This document shows positions 32,616-41,337 of a DNA stretch of 64,000 bases, one piece after another. The translations under genes were made by a program, and so were the position numbers. This DNA is from Lactimicrobium massiliense (GTDB lineage: Bacteria; Bacillota_I; Bacilli_A; Erysipelotrichales; Erysipelotrichaceae), in the NCBI RefSeq assembly GCF_900343155.1, contig NZ_OUNG01000002.1, forward strand, positions 372,001-436,000, read 5' to 3'. Below the pieces are notes generated by a model that had not been told where the DNA came from, did no database searches, and worked only from the letters and a program-made list of their open reading frames with translations. Each line of letters starts with the position of its first letter. Position 1 is the stretch's first letter.

Positions 32616-32822
32616 GCATGGAAGAATTACGGGCAGATGTTGAAAAAACACTACTGGAAAGAAATGGCGAAAACAAGAGATAAAAAGCACTGCCTTGGTG
32701 TTGATGCGCTTGTTCAGCTTGCGGAAGGACTGGATTACAAGGTAATCCTTGTGCCAAAGAATTGTCTGGAACCTGAAGGAGCTGTGGTGCTTTCAGATGA
32801 TGAAAGCAATCAGACAGAGTGA
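32605..32822 (+). pseudogene. C-terminal fragment of an unrecognised protein abutting the tnpB break
   Basis: Plus-strand frame reading ...FYAWKNYGQMLKKHYWKEM... VDALVQLAEGLDYKVILVPK and ending EGAVVLSDDESNQTE before the stop at 32822. It looks like the tail of a helical DNA-binding-type protein cut at its 5' side exactly where the TnpB remnant ends, so the breakpoint probably fused two truncated genes. The family was not recognised. Confidence 0.4.
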
Positions 32823-33013
32823 ATGATAATAAGTATTGAGCTATTCTGATTCAATTGCTGCAAACAGGATCCTGGTGGGGACGGGTACTCATCAGGTCTG
32901 ATGCAGCTTTACTATGTAAAGACAGAAGGACATGCCGGTATTGCATTATGAAATGCGTCAGAAAGAAAGATATGCAAAATAGAACATCTGTTAACTTGTT
33001 GTATGCAGCGTCC

Positions 33014-33925
33014 CTATGAAAATATTTTTGAATCTGCTATAGCTTTTATACCCTTTACTGCAGTCTCGTAGGGCACAGGTTCTTCGAGTATTCTTGAAGT
33101 CAGATTATCGTAGTCGGTCTTGTATATCCTCTTTTCAATAATTTCATTCAAGATTTCTGTAATATCCACACCCGGCTGAGCGGAATGGCAGATTTTAATA
33201 TCTTTTGCCCGTTCGTTTCTAACTTCCTCAATCAGTTTCTTAAATTCTTCTGTTTGCGGAACAAGAGGAAGCAATTTGTAAATGTCATAAAGATGTCTTG
33301 AGTGCCGCTCTGTGGCTCCACTCATGTAGTAATCGCAAATAGCAAAAGTCTTATCAATCAGTGTACGGTCAAGATCCTGTACCTTCATTGTAAATGGCTC
33401 AAGCAGGAATCCTTCAATCGCCTCTGGGGCTTCTTCTTCCATCATGTCACCGATATAGCTATGTACTGGAAGAATTACTGTTGGAAAAGAAACTTCAAAT
33501 GTTGTTGTTTCCAGGAGAACTTTTGGCGGTGCGGCATTGTCTTCTTCGCCCAGAACAGAGTGATAAGCAATAACATACTGGTTGTAGCTTCTTCGGCTTC
33601 TTGTTTCATCAAGGTTAGGAATGCTAAGTGCGAGTTCCTCTGCAGTTGCCTTAATAGCTTCTTTCACTTTCTTTTGCTGACTTTGTGTCAGTTTTTCATC
33701 AATTGCTACATCAATGTCTTCGGAAAAACGTTTGATCACCTTATGGCATTTCGATAGGGAAGTTCCACCCTTAAAGACGATAAAAGGAAGCCGCTCGGCA
33801 AGGCCCCGGAGGATCAGAGTTACATAATAGTCTTTCTCAGCAACAGCAGGTAAAATACCATACTTCTCTGTTGTCAAGTTAATCGCTGTTAGAAATTCAG
33901 CTCGATTGTTATGCAGATATTCCAT
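33014..33925 (-). CDS. AbiEii-type nucleotidyltransferase toxin
   Basis: 303-residue minimal-nucleotidyltransferase toxin of type IV AbiE systems. The N-terminal PAVAEKDYYVTLILRGL motif and the NTase signature FKGGTSLSKCHKVIKRFSEDIDVAI (about 45-72; GGTSLS plus the catalytic Asp pair) are clear. AbiEii enzymes inactivate tRNA or similar targets by adding nucleotides, giving bacteriostasis and phage resistance. Its start overlaps the antitoxin gene by 17 bases. The island is more AT-rich than the flanking core genes, consistent with transfer. Confidence 0.9.
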   Translation of the reverse strand: MEYLHNNRAEFLTAINLTTEKYGILPAVAEKDYYVTLILRGLAERLPFIVFKGGTSLSKCHKVIKRFSEDIDVAIDEKLTQSQQKKVKEAIKATAEELALSIPNLDETRSRRSYNQYVIAYHSVLGEEDNAAPPKVLLETTTFEVSFPTVILPVHSYIGDMMEEEAPEAIEGFLLEPFTMKVQDLDRTLIDKTFAICDYYMSGATERHSRHLYDIYKLLPLVPQTEEFKKLIEEVRNERAKDIKICHSAQPGVDITEILNEIIEKRIYKTDYDNLTSRILEEPVPYETAVKGIKAIADSKIFS

Positions 33926-34550
33926 TCAGTAACCCCGCTTCATACATGTTTTTGTAAATCTTATCTGGATAATATTTAAGGTATGGCTTAAGACTATTAA
34001 AGTTCATTCCTTTTGCTTTCATGTAAGATATTAACTGATTCTGGAGCCTGGGCCCATCGATCTCAGAAACCTCATCCACTTCTTTTATTAAATCAAGAAA
34101 CTGCAGTTCTAAAACATTTTCTTTTGTAATGATTGTATAGGGCTTTTTCAGTATAACCCGGACATTACCAATTGTTGTGTTTCTGTATTTTGTGGTTGCC
34201 TTGTTTGTAAATACCTCATAGGTCATAGGAACCTGTGTAGTGATTCCAATTTTGTTTGCAAATAGGAGCCCGCCAAGATATCCACAGCATCCATTTTGAT
34301 CATTCAGATATTTGATCCTGATTACGTCATCAACAGAAAGTGTAGATCCTGATTTAAATATTGATTTCCTGGGAATGTAGTAAATCCCAGTATCAAAGCG
34401 TTTAATCAGTCCTTTGGTGGTGAGCTTCTTTAATTGCTGACGAATTGTTACATCATTCATTCCTGGGATCATGATCTCAGCCAGAAGGATCGGCTCATTC
34501 TCCTTGAAATTACTTTTCAGAAATTCATACACCTGTTCACCTTGTGTCAT
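33909..34550 (-). CDS. AbiEi-type antitoxin / transcriptional regulator (DUF6088-like)
   Basis: 213-residue partner of the AbiEii toxin. The N-terminal winged helix-turn-helix (NDVTIRQQLKKLTTKGLIKRFDTGIYYIPRKS, about 30-62) is followed by the conserved C-terminal antitoxin domain (GYLGGLLFANKIGITTQVP..., then IDGPRLQNQLISYMKAKGMNFNSLKPYLKYYPD). AbiEi-type proteins repress their own promoter by binding inverted repeats and counter the toxin without forming a complex (type IV). A matching 13-bp inverted repeat lies at 34569-34599 and AAAGGAGG precedes the ATG. Confidence 0.87.
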   Translation of the reverse strand: MTQGEQVYEFLKSNFKENEPILLAEIMIPGMNDVTIRQQLKKLTTKGLIKRFDTGIYYIPRKSIFKSGSTLSVDDVIRIKYLNDQNGCCGYLGGLLFANKIGITTQVPMTYEVFTNKATTKYRNTTIGNVRVILKKPYTIITKENVLELQFLDLIKEVDEVSEIDGPRLQNQLISYMKAKGMNFNSLKPYLKYYPDKIYKNMYEAGLLNGISA

Positions 34551-34568
34551 AAGCCCGCCTCCTTTAAT

Positions 34569-34599
34569 ACAAAATAGAAATAATATATTTCTAATTTGT
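34569..34599 (-). promoter_or_regulatory. Inverted repeat (candidate AbiEi operator)
   Basis: ACAAAATAGAAAT (34569-34581) and ATTTCTAATTTGT (34587-34599) are complementary at 12 of 13 positions with a 5-base centre. It starts 19 bases upstream of the AbiEi start codon, over the likely promoter. Confidence 0.65.
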
Positions 34600-34611
34600 A
34601 GTCTAATTCAG

Positions 34612-34749
34612 AGCTGGACAATTTTCAAGCGAAAGGAAAGTCTCTATCACTTTTACATTGAAGATTTCTGCAGGGGTGAGATATTTTGCCGCACCTATCG
34701 GGCAAGTATCACAAGAGACAATCGAACACTATATTGAAAAACAAGGCTA
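34612..34749 (+). pseudogene. C-terminal fragment of an IS200-type TnpA (Y1 transposase)
   Basis: Plus-strand frame ending ...GVRYFAAPIGQVSQETIEHYIEKQG before the stop near 34747. This matches the end of IS200/IS605 TnpA, where the catalytic tyrosine helix is followed by YIE-Q (compare IRKYIQEQ in the intact TnpA at 57493). The HUH part is absent. Together with the minus-strand tnpB remnant at 31803 it has the divergent tnpB/tnpA geometry of one element whose middle was replaced. Confidence 0.45.
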
Positions 34750-34753
34750 ATAG

Positions 34754-34785
34754 TAAAACCGCCCCATAAAGGGGAGTGGCTTCTA
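34754..34785 (+). repeat. Terminal-hairpin-like sequence after the tnpA fragment
   Basis: CCGCCCC-ATAAA-GGGGAGTGG can form a stem and resembles the terminal hairpin at 31637-31660 (GCCCCGCCCCTAAAGGG...). It could be the other end of the same decayed element. Confidence 0.35.
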
Positions 34786-34904
34786 CCGAATTATTTATTT
34801 GTGAAACCGCTTAAATGAATCTGAAATTTGTGAAAAAAGTGCGTCATTTCTTGAATTTGGTTGGTGATTTTCCCTCTGCATCTATGGTTTGTCAGAAACC
34901 GACG

Positions 34905-35095
34905 TATAATAACGAAGAGTCTTTTGCTGAGGAGCCAGCTTCCCCCGAATACAGTATTGACCTAGTTGTTTGTACTGTCCTCACCCCAAATAGAAATTCG
35001 GTTGGCTCTGAGAAAGGCTCATGGAAAATGCGGCTTTCCCCCAATGTGCCGCATTTCATCCGGTCTGGCTTCTTCCCAAGCCAGACATTTTAATT
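34905..35095 (+). ncRNA. Candidate ~180-nt small RNA with three C-rich loops
   Basis: A TATAAT at 34905-34910 is followed at the expected start (34917) by a long rod: GAGTCTTT (34917-34924) pairs with AAAGGCTC (35013-35020), GAGCCA with TGGCTC, CCGAAT with ATTCGG, and ACAGTA with TACTGT at the tip. A second perfect 9-bp hairpin follows (AAATGCGGC 35026-35034 / GCCGCATTT 35048-35056), then a terminator-like third (GTCTGGCTT 35063-35071 / AAGCCAGAC 35078-35086, then ATTTTAATT). The bulge or loop of each contains TTCCCCC, TTTCCCCC or CTTCCC, the C-rich motif with which Listeria LhrC- or Staphylococcus Rsa-type RNAs pair to Shine-Dalgarno sequences. The -35 is weak. An overlapping 92-codon frame (34815-35093) shows no protein likeness. 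Confidence 0.5.
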
Positions 35096-35158
35096 ATGTT
35101 GAAAGCGCTGCGTTTTGCCTATAAAATAGAAGACAAGTGTTCCTGGAGGTAGTATCGT

Positions 35159-35464
35159 ATGGCAAAGGCAAATCGCCGCAAGCGGCTCAGCAAAGAAGAG
35201 CTGAAAGAGGAAAATGACAGAATCCGCAGTGAATTGGCACAGACCACGGATGCGGAGGGACAGAAACGGATTACGGATCTGTTAAGCAAGGAAAACTGGT
35301 ATGCGTATCTGTTGTGTGCATTTCTGCCGCCGGTAGGTATCTGGTATGTCTGGGCAAAGCGTGACAAGCATCATCTGACAATGCCTGCCATGGTAACCTG
35401 GACAATGATTGCAATTATTATCATTGTCCGCTGGATTACATATTTCATTGGGCTGAAGGGCTGA
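35159..35464 (+). CDS. Small hypothetical membrane protein
   Basis: 101-residue protein: a highly basic and charged N terminus (MAKANRRKRLSKEELKEEND..., about 1-45, helical) followed by two hydrophobic segments (WYAYLLCAFLPPVGIWYVW and MVTWTMIAIIIIVRWITYFIG) separated by KRDKHHL. The family is not recognised. A GGAGG lies 10 bases before the ATG and a likely promoter is TTGAAA (35099-35104), 17-base spacer, TAAAAT (35122-35127). It is followed by a strong terminator, so it is its own transcription unit. Confidence 0.65.
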   Translation: MAKANRRKRLSKEELKEENDRIRSELAQTTDAEGQKRITDLLSKENWYAYLLCAFLPPVGIWYVWAKRDKHHLTMPAMVTWTMIAIIIIVRWITYFIGLKG

Positions 35465-35487
35465 GCATCCATACGGATGCTTTTTTT
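35464..35487 (+). terminator. Intrinsic terminator
   Basis: AGCATCC, ATAC loop, GGATGCT, then six T. Confidence 0.85.
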
Positions 35488-35523
35488 GGATGGCGCGTGC
35501 AGGAAGGCAGAGACAATTTTCAT

Positions 35524-35552
35524 TTTCAAAGTCTTCATATTCCGTTTAAAAT
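35524..35552 (+). promoter_or_regulatory. Promoter placing transcription start at the second RpiR gene's ATG
   Basis: TTTCAA (35524-35529), 17-base spacer, TAAAAT (35547-35552), then 7 bases to the ATG at 35560. Confidence 0.5.
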
Positions 35553-35559
35553 AGGTTAT

Positions 35560-36414
35560 ATGCTTGTAAGAGATAAAGTTAAAAACCGGGAGAGATTTAC
35601 ACCGGCTGAGAATCAGATATCGGATTATATCCTGGATCATACACGGGAAGTCATTGAAATGCCGCTGGATGATCTTGCCAAAAAGCTGTATGTCTCCAAG
35701 AGTACTGTTATCCGTTTCTGCAAGAAGCTTGGCTTCCGCGGCCATAAGGAGCTTTGCGTACAGCTTGCCCGGGAAATGAATTCTTTCATTGCCGGGGATG
35801 AGGTCACAAATGCTGTCATTCAGCAGAATGATTCTGCAGATGGCATTGCCCGTCATATCCTGTCTTTGAAGTACCGTGCCTTGACGGATACATTCAATGA
35901 TCTGGATCTTTCCAAGATGGAGGAGGCAGCAGATCTGATTGCCCGGAATCATAAAGTTGTGATCTATGGCAATTCCACAGACTATCCGGTACAGTTGGAA
36001 CTGGCTGCCCGTCTGCGCAGCATCAATTGTGATGTACGGCTGCCGATTCTGCCCAACACCGATTTGATTGAGGCAGCTTCCTGGCAGGATGATAATGTGG
36101 CGATTATGCTCTGCTACAATGGAAATTCATCTTCCCTGCAGTCGGTATCGGAAATTCTGCGGCAGAAGAATATTCCGATCATTCTGCTGACTGGTTATGC
36201 CCATACCGGCCTGCAGAAGAATGCCACAATTGTGCTGCACTCTGCCTTCCATGCCGAAGGTACAGGTGTGCGGGCACTTGGCAGTTGGGAAGGCATGGGC
36301 CTGCTGGCCGATATCCTGTATGGCTTTGTGTTTGCCAGAGACTATGAAGCCAATATGCAGGGGCTGAAACAGCAGGAGACAATGCTCAAGAACGCTGGAA
36401 AAGTTGCACAGTAA
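35560..36414 (+). CDS. MurR/RpiR family transcriptional regulator
   Basis: 284-residue regulator. The helix-turn-helix is MPLDDLAKKLYVSKSTVIRFCKKLGFRGHKELCVQL (about 34-70), and the C-terminal SIS domain shows VVIYGNSTDYPVQLELAARLRS and AIMLCYNGNSSSLQSVSEIL. The start at 35560 fits the family (MLVRDKVKNRERFTPAENQISDYIL) and the close promoter. A longer frame from 35497 has no family support. It lies 52 bases upstream of murA; a link to amino-sugar or wall metabolism is plausible but unproven. It is a second RpiR gene with leaderless-type geometry, like that at 4315. Confidence 0.85.
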   Translation: MLVRDKVKNRERFTPAENQISDYILDHTREVIEMPLDDLAKKLYVSKSTVIRFCKKLGFRGHKELCVQLAREMNSFIAGDEVTNAVIQQNDSADGIARHILSLKYRALTDTFNDLDLSKMEEAADLIARNHKVVIYGNSTDYPVQLELAARLRSINCDVRLPILPNTDLIEAASWQDDNVAIMLCYNGNSSSLQSVSEILRQKNIPIILLTGYAHTGLQKNATIVLHSAFHAEGTGVRALGSWEGMGLLADILYGFVFARDYEANMQGLKQQETMLKNAGKVAQ

Positions 36415-36466
36415 CGCCTTTGCAGTACAATATGTCTGCTGCATTTGAGGCGGAAAGGAAAATCAT

Positions 36467-37744
36467 ATGCCAGAAGTAATCAAGATTGAAGGGGGACACC
36501 GGCTCAATGGAGAAGTAACGATCTCCGGCAGTAAGAATGCGACGGTTGCCCTGATTCCGGCGGCGGTGCTGGCCAATGGGCCGGTAACCATCGTTGGTGT
36601 TCCGGAAATTGCGGATGTACGCAATCTTGCGGAAATACTGAAGATACTGAATGTACAGGTGGATCAGCCCCATGCGGACCATCTGATTATAGATCCTACC
36701 CACATGCAGAATGTGGATCTGCTGGATGATGCGGTCACCAAGCTGCGTGCTTCCTATTATTTTATGGGTGCATTGCTTGGCAAGTATCACCATGTCAGAA
36801 TGAAGATGCCGGGCGGCTGCTATCTCGGCCCCCGTCCGATTGACCTGCATCTCAAGGGCTTTGAAGCACTTGGCGCAACGGTCAAATATGAAAAGGGATG
36901 CTTTGAAATCGATGCGGATGAGCTTGTCGGAGACAAGATTTTCCTGGATATTTCTTCCGTTGGTGCCACCATCAATATCATGATGGCAGCTGTCTATGCC
37001 AAGGGTAGAACGACGATTGAAAATGCAGCCAGAGAACCGGAGATCATTGATGTGGCAACCTTGTTAAACAAGATGGGTGCACATATCCGCGGTGCCGGTA
37101 CCAATGTCATTACCATTGACGGTGTGACGTCTTTGTCCGGCTGTTTCCATGAGATCATCCCGGACCGCATTGAGGCAGGCACGTATATCATTATTGCGGC
37201 TGCCATGGCGGAAAAGATGAAGATCAACAATGTCATTCCCCATCATCTGGAAGCCCTTCTGCTGAAACTGGAAGAGATGGGCGTGGACATGGATGTCACG
37301 GTGGATTCGATTACGGTGCGCCACAGTGATCATCTTAAGGGAACGGATATTACAACCCGTCCGTATCCGGGTTTTGCCACGGATCTGCAGCAGCCGCTGA
37401 CATCCCTGATGACCCAGGCAGAGGGTGATTCCCATGTGGAAGAGACGATCTATGTGGAGCGCTTCAAGCATTGTGAGCAGCTGTGCCGGATGGGTGCCAA
37501 CATTGATGTGCATCAGGGCGAGGCTGTGATTCATGGACCGACACCGCTGTATGGCACCAAGGTGGCCGCAACTGATCTGCGCTGCGGGGCTGCCATGGTT
37601 GTGGCAGGTCTGCTGGCAGAGGGCACAACCACGATTTCCAACATCTATCATATCGACCGCGGCTATGATCACATTGATGACAAGCTCAATGCCCTGGGTG
37701 CTAAGGTATGGCGTGAAAAGGTTGCGGATGACGAAGAAGACTGA
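36467..37744 (+). CDS. murA: UDP-N-acetylglucosamine 1-carboxyvinyltransferase
   Basis: 425-residue enzyme of the first committed step of peptidoglycan synthesis. Lys23 in SGSKNATVAL and the catalytic Cys118 in MPGGCYLGPRPIDLH (the fosfomycin target) are both present, as are the EPEIIDVATLL and IPDRIEAGTYI motifs. The length is typical. Upstream GGCGGAAAGG is the ribosome site. The coding end runs straight into an 8-bp hairpin and the rpmE promoter. Confidence 0.95.
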   Translation: MPEVIKIEGGHRLNGEVTISGSKNATVALIPAAVLANGPVTIVGVPEIADVRNLAEILKILNVQVDQPHADHLIIDPTHMQNVDLLDDAVTKLRASYYFMGALLGKYHHVRMKMPGGCYLGPRPIDLHLKGFEALGATVKYEKGCFEIDADELVGDKIFLDISSVGATINIMMAAVYAKGRTTIENAAREPEIIDVATLLNKMGAHIRGAGTNVITIDGVTSLSGCFHEIIPDRIEAGTYIIIAAAMAEKMKINNVIPHHLEALLLKLEEMGVDMDVTVDSITVRHSDHLKGTDITTRPYPGFATDLQQPLTSLMTQAEGDSHVEETIYVERFKHCEQLCRMGANIDVHQGEAVIHGPTPLYGTKVAATDLRCGAAMVVAGLLAEGTTTISNIYHIDRGYDHIDDKLNALGAKVWREKVADDEED

Positions 37745-37760
37745 CTTGATTTGTCAGTCT
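37738..37760 (+). promoter_or_regulatory. Perfect 8-bp hairpin at the murA stop
   Basis: AGACTGAC (37738-37745), 7-base loop, GTCAGTCT (37753-37760). There is no T-run after it. It overlaps the probable -35 (TTGTCA, 37751-37756) of rpmE, whose -10 is TATACT at about 37772. Confidence 0.45.
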
Positions 37761-37790
37761 GTGGATGGTAATATACTGTCGCAACTTTCT

Positions 37791-37812
37791 TTACGCACGC
37801 GTAGAGGCGTAA
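37791..37812 (+). promoter_or_regulatory. Small stem in the rpmE leader
   Basis: TTACGC (37791-37796) pairs with GCGTAA (37807-37812) just upstream of the ribosome site of the L31 gene, where ribosomal-protein autoregulatory leaders are often found. Weak evidence. Confidence 0.3.
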
Positions 37813-37831
37813 GGCAGAAGGGAGAATGAAC

Positions 37832-38035
37832 ATGAAAGAAGGAATTCATCCGAAGTATTACAAGGCTAAGGTAATCTGCACATCCTGTGGTGCTGAGTTT
37901 GAGACAGGCTCCACATTGCCGGAGATCAGAGTTGACTCCTGCAGCAATTGCCATCCTTTCTATACTGGCCGTCAGAGATTTGCTCAGGCTGCTGGCCAGG
38001 TAGAGAAGTTCAACAAGAAGTACGGCCTGAAGTAA
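37832..38035 (+). CDS. rpmE: 50S ribosomal protein L31 (zinc-binding C+ form)
   Basis: 67-residue ribosomal protein of the large subunit. It carries the zinc-coordinating CTSC and [10 protein letters not shown] pattern, so it is the zinc-containing form. The start at 37832 ([10 protein letters not shown]) is preferred because GGGAG is then 7 bases away; the ATG at 37826 is too close to it. The gene has its own promoter and terminator between murA and rpoD. Confidence 0.95.
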   Translation: MKEGIHPKYYKAKVICTSCGAEFETGSTLPEIRVDSCSNCHPFYTGRQRFAQAAGQVEKFNKKYGLK

Positions 38036-38049
38036 GATGGACACAACAG

Positions 38050-38076
38050 ACAGCTGATGGATGTCAGCTGTTTTTG
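38050..38076 (+). terminator. Intrinsic terminator after rpmE
   Basis: ACAGCTGA (38050-38057), TGGATG loop, TCAGCTGT (38064-38071), then TTTTG. Confidence 0.85.
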
Positions 38077-38147
38077 TTTGCACTTTTTTGTGGGGAGGCA
38101 AAGATCCTGTTTTCATTGTAAAATAGAAAGGAACAGGAGATATTGTC

Positions 38148-39344
<1,197 letters not shown>

Positions 39345-39355
39345 GAGATTTGTGA

Positions 39356-40438
39356 ATGGATGCCGTAAAGGAAAAACTGGCAGAGATGGCTGGCAGATAT
39401 GATGAGATTGCCCGGGAAATGATGCAGGATGACATTGTGTCGGATCCTGCGAAGCTGACAAAGCTGAGCAAGGAACAGGCAAGGCTGGAAGCACCGGTAC
39501 AGGCATATCATCAGCTGTGTGATCTGGATGAGCGGCTGCAGCAGGCAGACGAGATGGCAAAGGAAGAGGATCCGGAGCTGAAGGAAATGGCTGCCAGTGA
39601 GAAAGAAGAATGTGAAAAGCAGAAAGAGGAGCTGCTGGCTCATATCCAGAAGCTGCTCATTCCGCATGATCCTTCCGATGACTGCAATGCCATCATGGAG
39701 ATCCGCGGCGGTGCCGGCGGTGATGAGGGCAATATTTTTGCCGGCGACTTGTTCCGGATGTACAGCCGCTATGCGGAAAGCCAGGGCTGGAAGGTACAGG
39801 TCATGGAGGCATCCGAAGGAGAGGCAGGCGGCTTCTCTCAGATTGTCTTTTCGATCAAGGCGAAAGACGGCGGTGTGTATGGCAGGCTGAAATGGGAGAG
39901 TGGGGTGCACCGCGTGCAGCGTGTGCCTAAGACCGAATCACAAGGCCGTATCCAGACAAGTACGGCTACGGTCTACTGCTATCCGGAAGTGGAAAAGAGT
40001 GACTTTGAGATTGATCCCAATGATCTTGAGATTGAGACGCACCGTTCTTCCGGTGCCGGCGGCCAGCATATCAATAAGACCGATTCGGCTGTGCGCATTG
40101 TGCATAAGCCCACCGGCATCACGGTAAACTGCCAGGAAGGCAGATCCCAGATTGAAAACCGGGAGACGGCCATGGCCATTATCCGCTCCCGTGTGTATGA
40201 ATATGAACGGGAAAAGGAAGAAGCCAAGGCCGGGGCTTTGCGCAAAGCTAAGATTGGTACGGGGGACCGCTCTGAAAAGATCCGTACCTACAACTATCCG
40301 CAGAACCGGGTGACGGATCACCGCATTGGCCTGACCATTACCCAGCTTGATCGGATCATGGAGGGGAAACTGGATGGCATGATTGCCGGCTTAAAAGCTG
40401 AGGAAGAGAAGAGACTGCTGCAGGAGGCAAAACTGTGA
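39356..40438 (+). CDS. prfA: Peptide chain release factor 1
   Basis: 360-residue class I release factor that decodes UAA and UAG. The peptidyl-hydrolysing GGQ motif (SSGAGGQHINKTDSAVR) and the stop-codon-reading PxT tripeptide (RVPKTESQGRI, here PKT) identify RF1 rather than RF2. It starts 11 bases after rpoD with TTAGGAG upstream, so it is probably co-transcribed with the sigma gene. Its modifying enzyme PrmC overlaps its stop codon. Confidence 0.96.
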   Translation: MDAVKEKLAEMAGRYDEIAREMMQDDIVSDPAKLTKLSKEQARLEAPVQAYHQLCDLDERLQQADEMAKEEDPELKEMAASEKEECEKQKEELLAHIQKLLIPHDPSDDCNAIMEIRGGAGGDEGNIFAGDLFRMYSRYAESQGWKVQVMEASEGEAGGFSQIVFSIKAKDGGVYGRLKWESGVHRVQRVPKTESQGRIQTSTATVYCYPEVEKSDFEIDPNDLEIETHRSSGAGGQHINKTDSAVRIVHKPTGITVNCQEGRSQIENRETAMAIIRSRVYEYEREKEEAKAGALRKAKIGTGDRSEKIRTYNYPQNRVTDHRIGLTITQLDRIMEGKLDGMIAGLKAEEEKRLLQEAKL

Positions 40439-41286
40439 CATTTGAACAGGAAGTCAGAAAATATGAGAAGCTGTGTGACCAGAATGATGTGCCGCGTGAA
40501 ACGGTAATGGCCTATCTGGTGGAGCTTTCACAGCAGGAGCGCTATAACCTATATGCTAATTTCAGGGAAGAGATGCCGGAAGATCTTCGCAATAGCTTTG
40601 AAGCAGGCATGGCCAGAATTCTGAAACAGGAACCAATGGCCCATGTGCTGGGGTATTCCTGGTTCTATGGGTACAAGTTTATTGTCAATGAGGACGTGCT
40701 GATTCCCCGGCCGGAGACCGAGGAATTGTGTGCCAACATTCTTGCCAGAATGGATCAGTATTTCTCGAAGAATGAAACCATTCACTGTGTGGATGTTGGC
40801 ACAGGCTCCGGTGCCATTGCCATCACGTTATGCAAAGAAGAACCGCATGTGCATATGATGGCAACCGATATTTCCCAGGAAGCACTGGTGACGGCCAGAA
40901 AGAATGCACAGATGAATGAAGCCGATGTGCAGTTTATGGCAGGCGATATGTTGCAGCCGCTGATTGAGAAGAACATCCGGGTGGATGTGCTTGTATGCAA
41001 TCCGCCATACATTCCCCAGGAAGAGAAGATGGAAAAGTCGGTGGTGGACTTTGAGCCGCATGTGGCATTGTTTGGCGGTGAGGATGGCCTGAAATTCTAT
41101 CGGGAAATCTTTGCGGATTGCCAGAAGGTGCTGAAAGATAAAGCCTTTATGGCCTTTGAGATGGGCTGGGACCAGCGTGAGCGGATGTCACAGCTTGTGG
41201 AGAAGGCACTTCCTGGCTGGAAGCATGAGATTCTGAAGGATATGAATGGCAAGGACCGCATGCTGTTTGTCTACAGGAATCTGTAA
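40435..41286 (+). CDS. prmC: Release factor glutamine N5-methyltransferase
   Basis: 283-residue SAM-dependent methyltransferase that methylates the GGQ glutamine of release factors. The SAM-binding motif is VDVGTGSGAIAITLC (about 118-132) and the catalytic NPPY is in VLVCNPPYIPQEE. It begins at GTG 40435, overlapping the prfA stop by 4 bases, with AGGAGG 5-10 bases upstream, so translation is coupled to that of its substrate. A Sua5/YwlC gene, often next in Bacillota, is absent here. Confidence 0.95.
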   Translation: MTFEQEVRKYEKLCDQNDVPRETVMAYLVELSQQERYNLYANFREEMPEDLRNSFEAGMARILKQEPMAHVLGYSWFYGYKFIVNEDVLIPRPETEELCANILARMDQYFSKNETIHCVDVGTGSGAIAITLCKEEPHVHMMATDISQEALVTARKNAQMNEADVQFMAGDMLQPLIEKNIRVDVLVCNPPYIPQEEKMEKSVVDFEPHVALFGGEDGLKFYREIFADCQKVLKDKAFMAFEMGWDQRERMSQLVEKALPGWKHEILKDMNGKDRMLFVYRNL

Positions 41287-41337
41287 TAGGATGATACAAT
41301 CATCCCGGGATATAGATATATAAGGAGGCGGGGAATC

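Noticed and set aside
32823..33013. Gap after the gene fragment at 32822
   Set aside because: Short frames only, none with a ribosome site or recognisable motif.
34815..35093. 92-codon plus-strand open frame
   Set aside because: No ribosome site or family likeness. The same sequence is better explained by long base-paired stems of a non-coding RNA.
35099..35114. cre-like sequence TTGAAAGCGCTGCGTT
   Set aside because: Only the left half matches the CcpA consensus; the right half has several mismatches.
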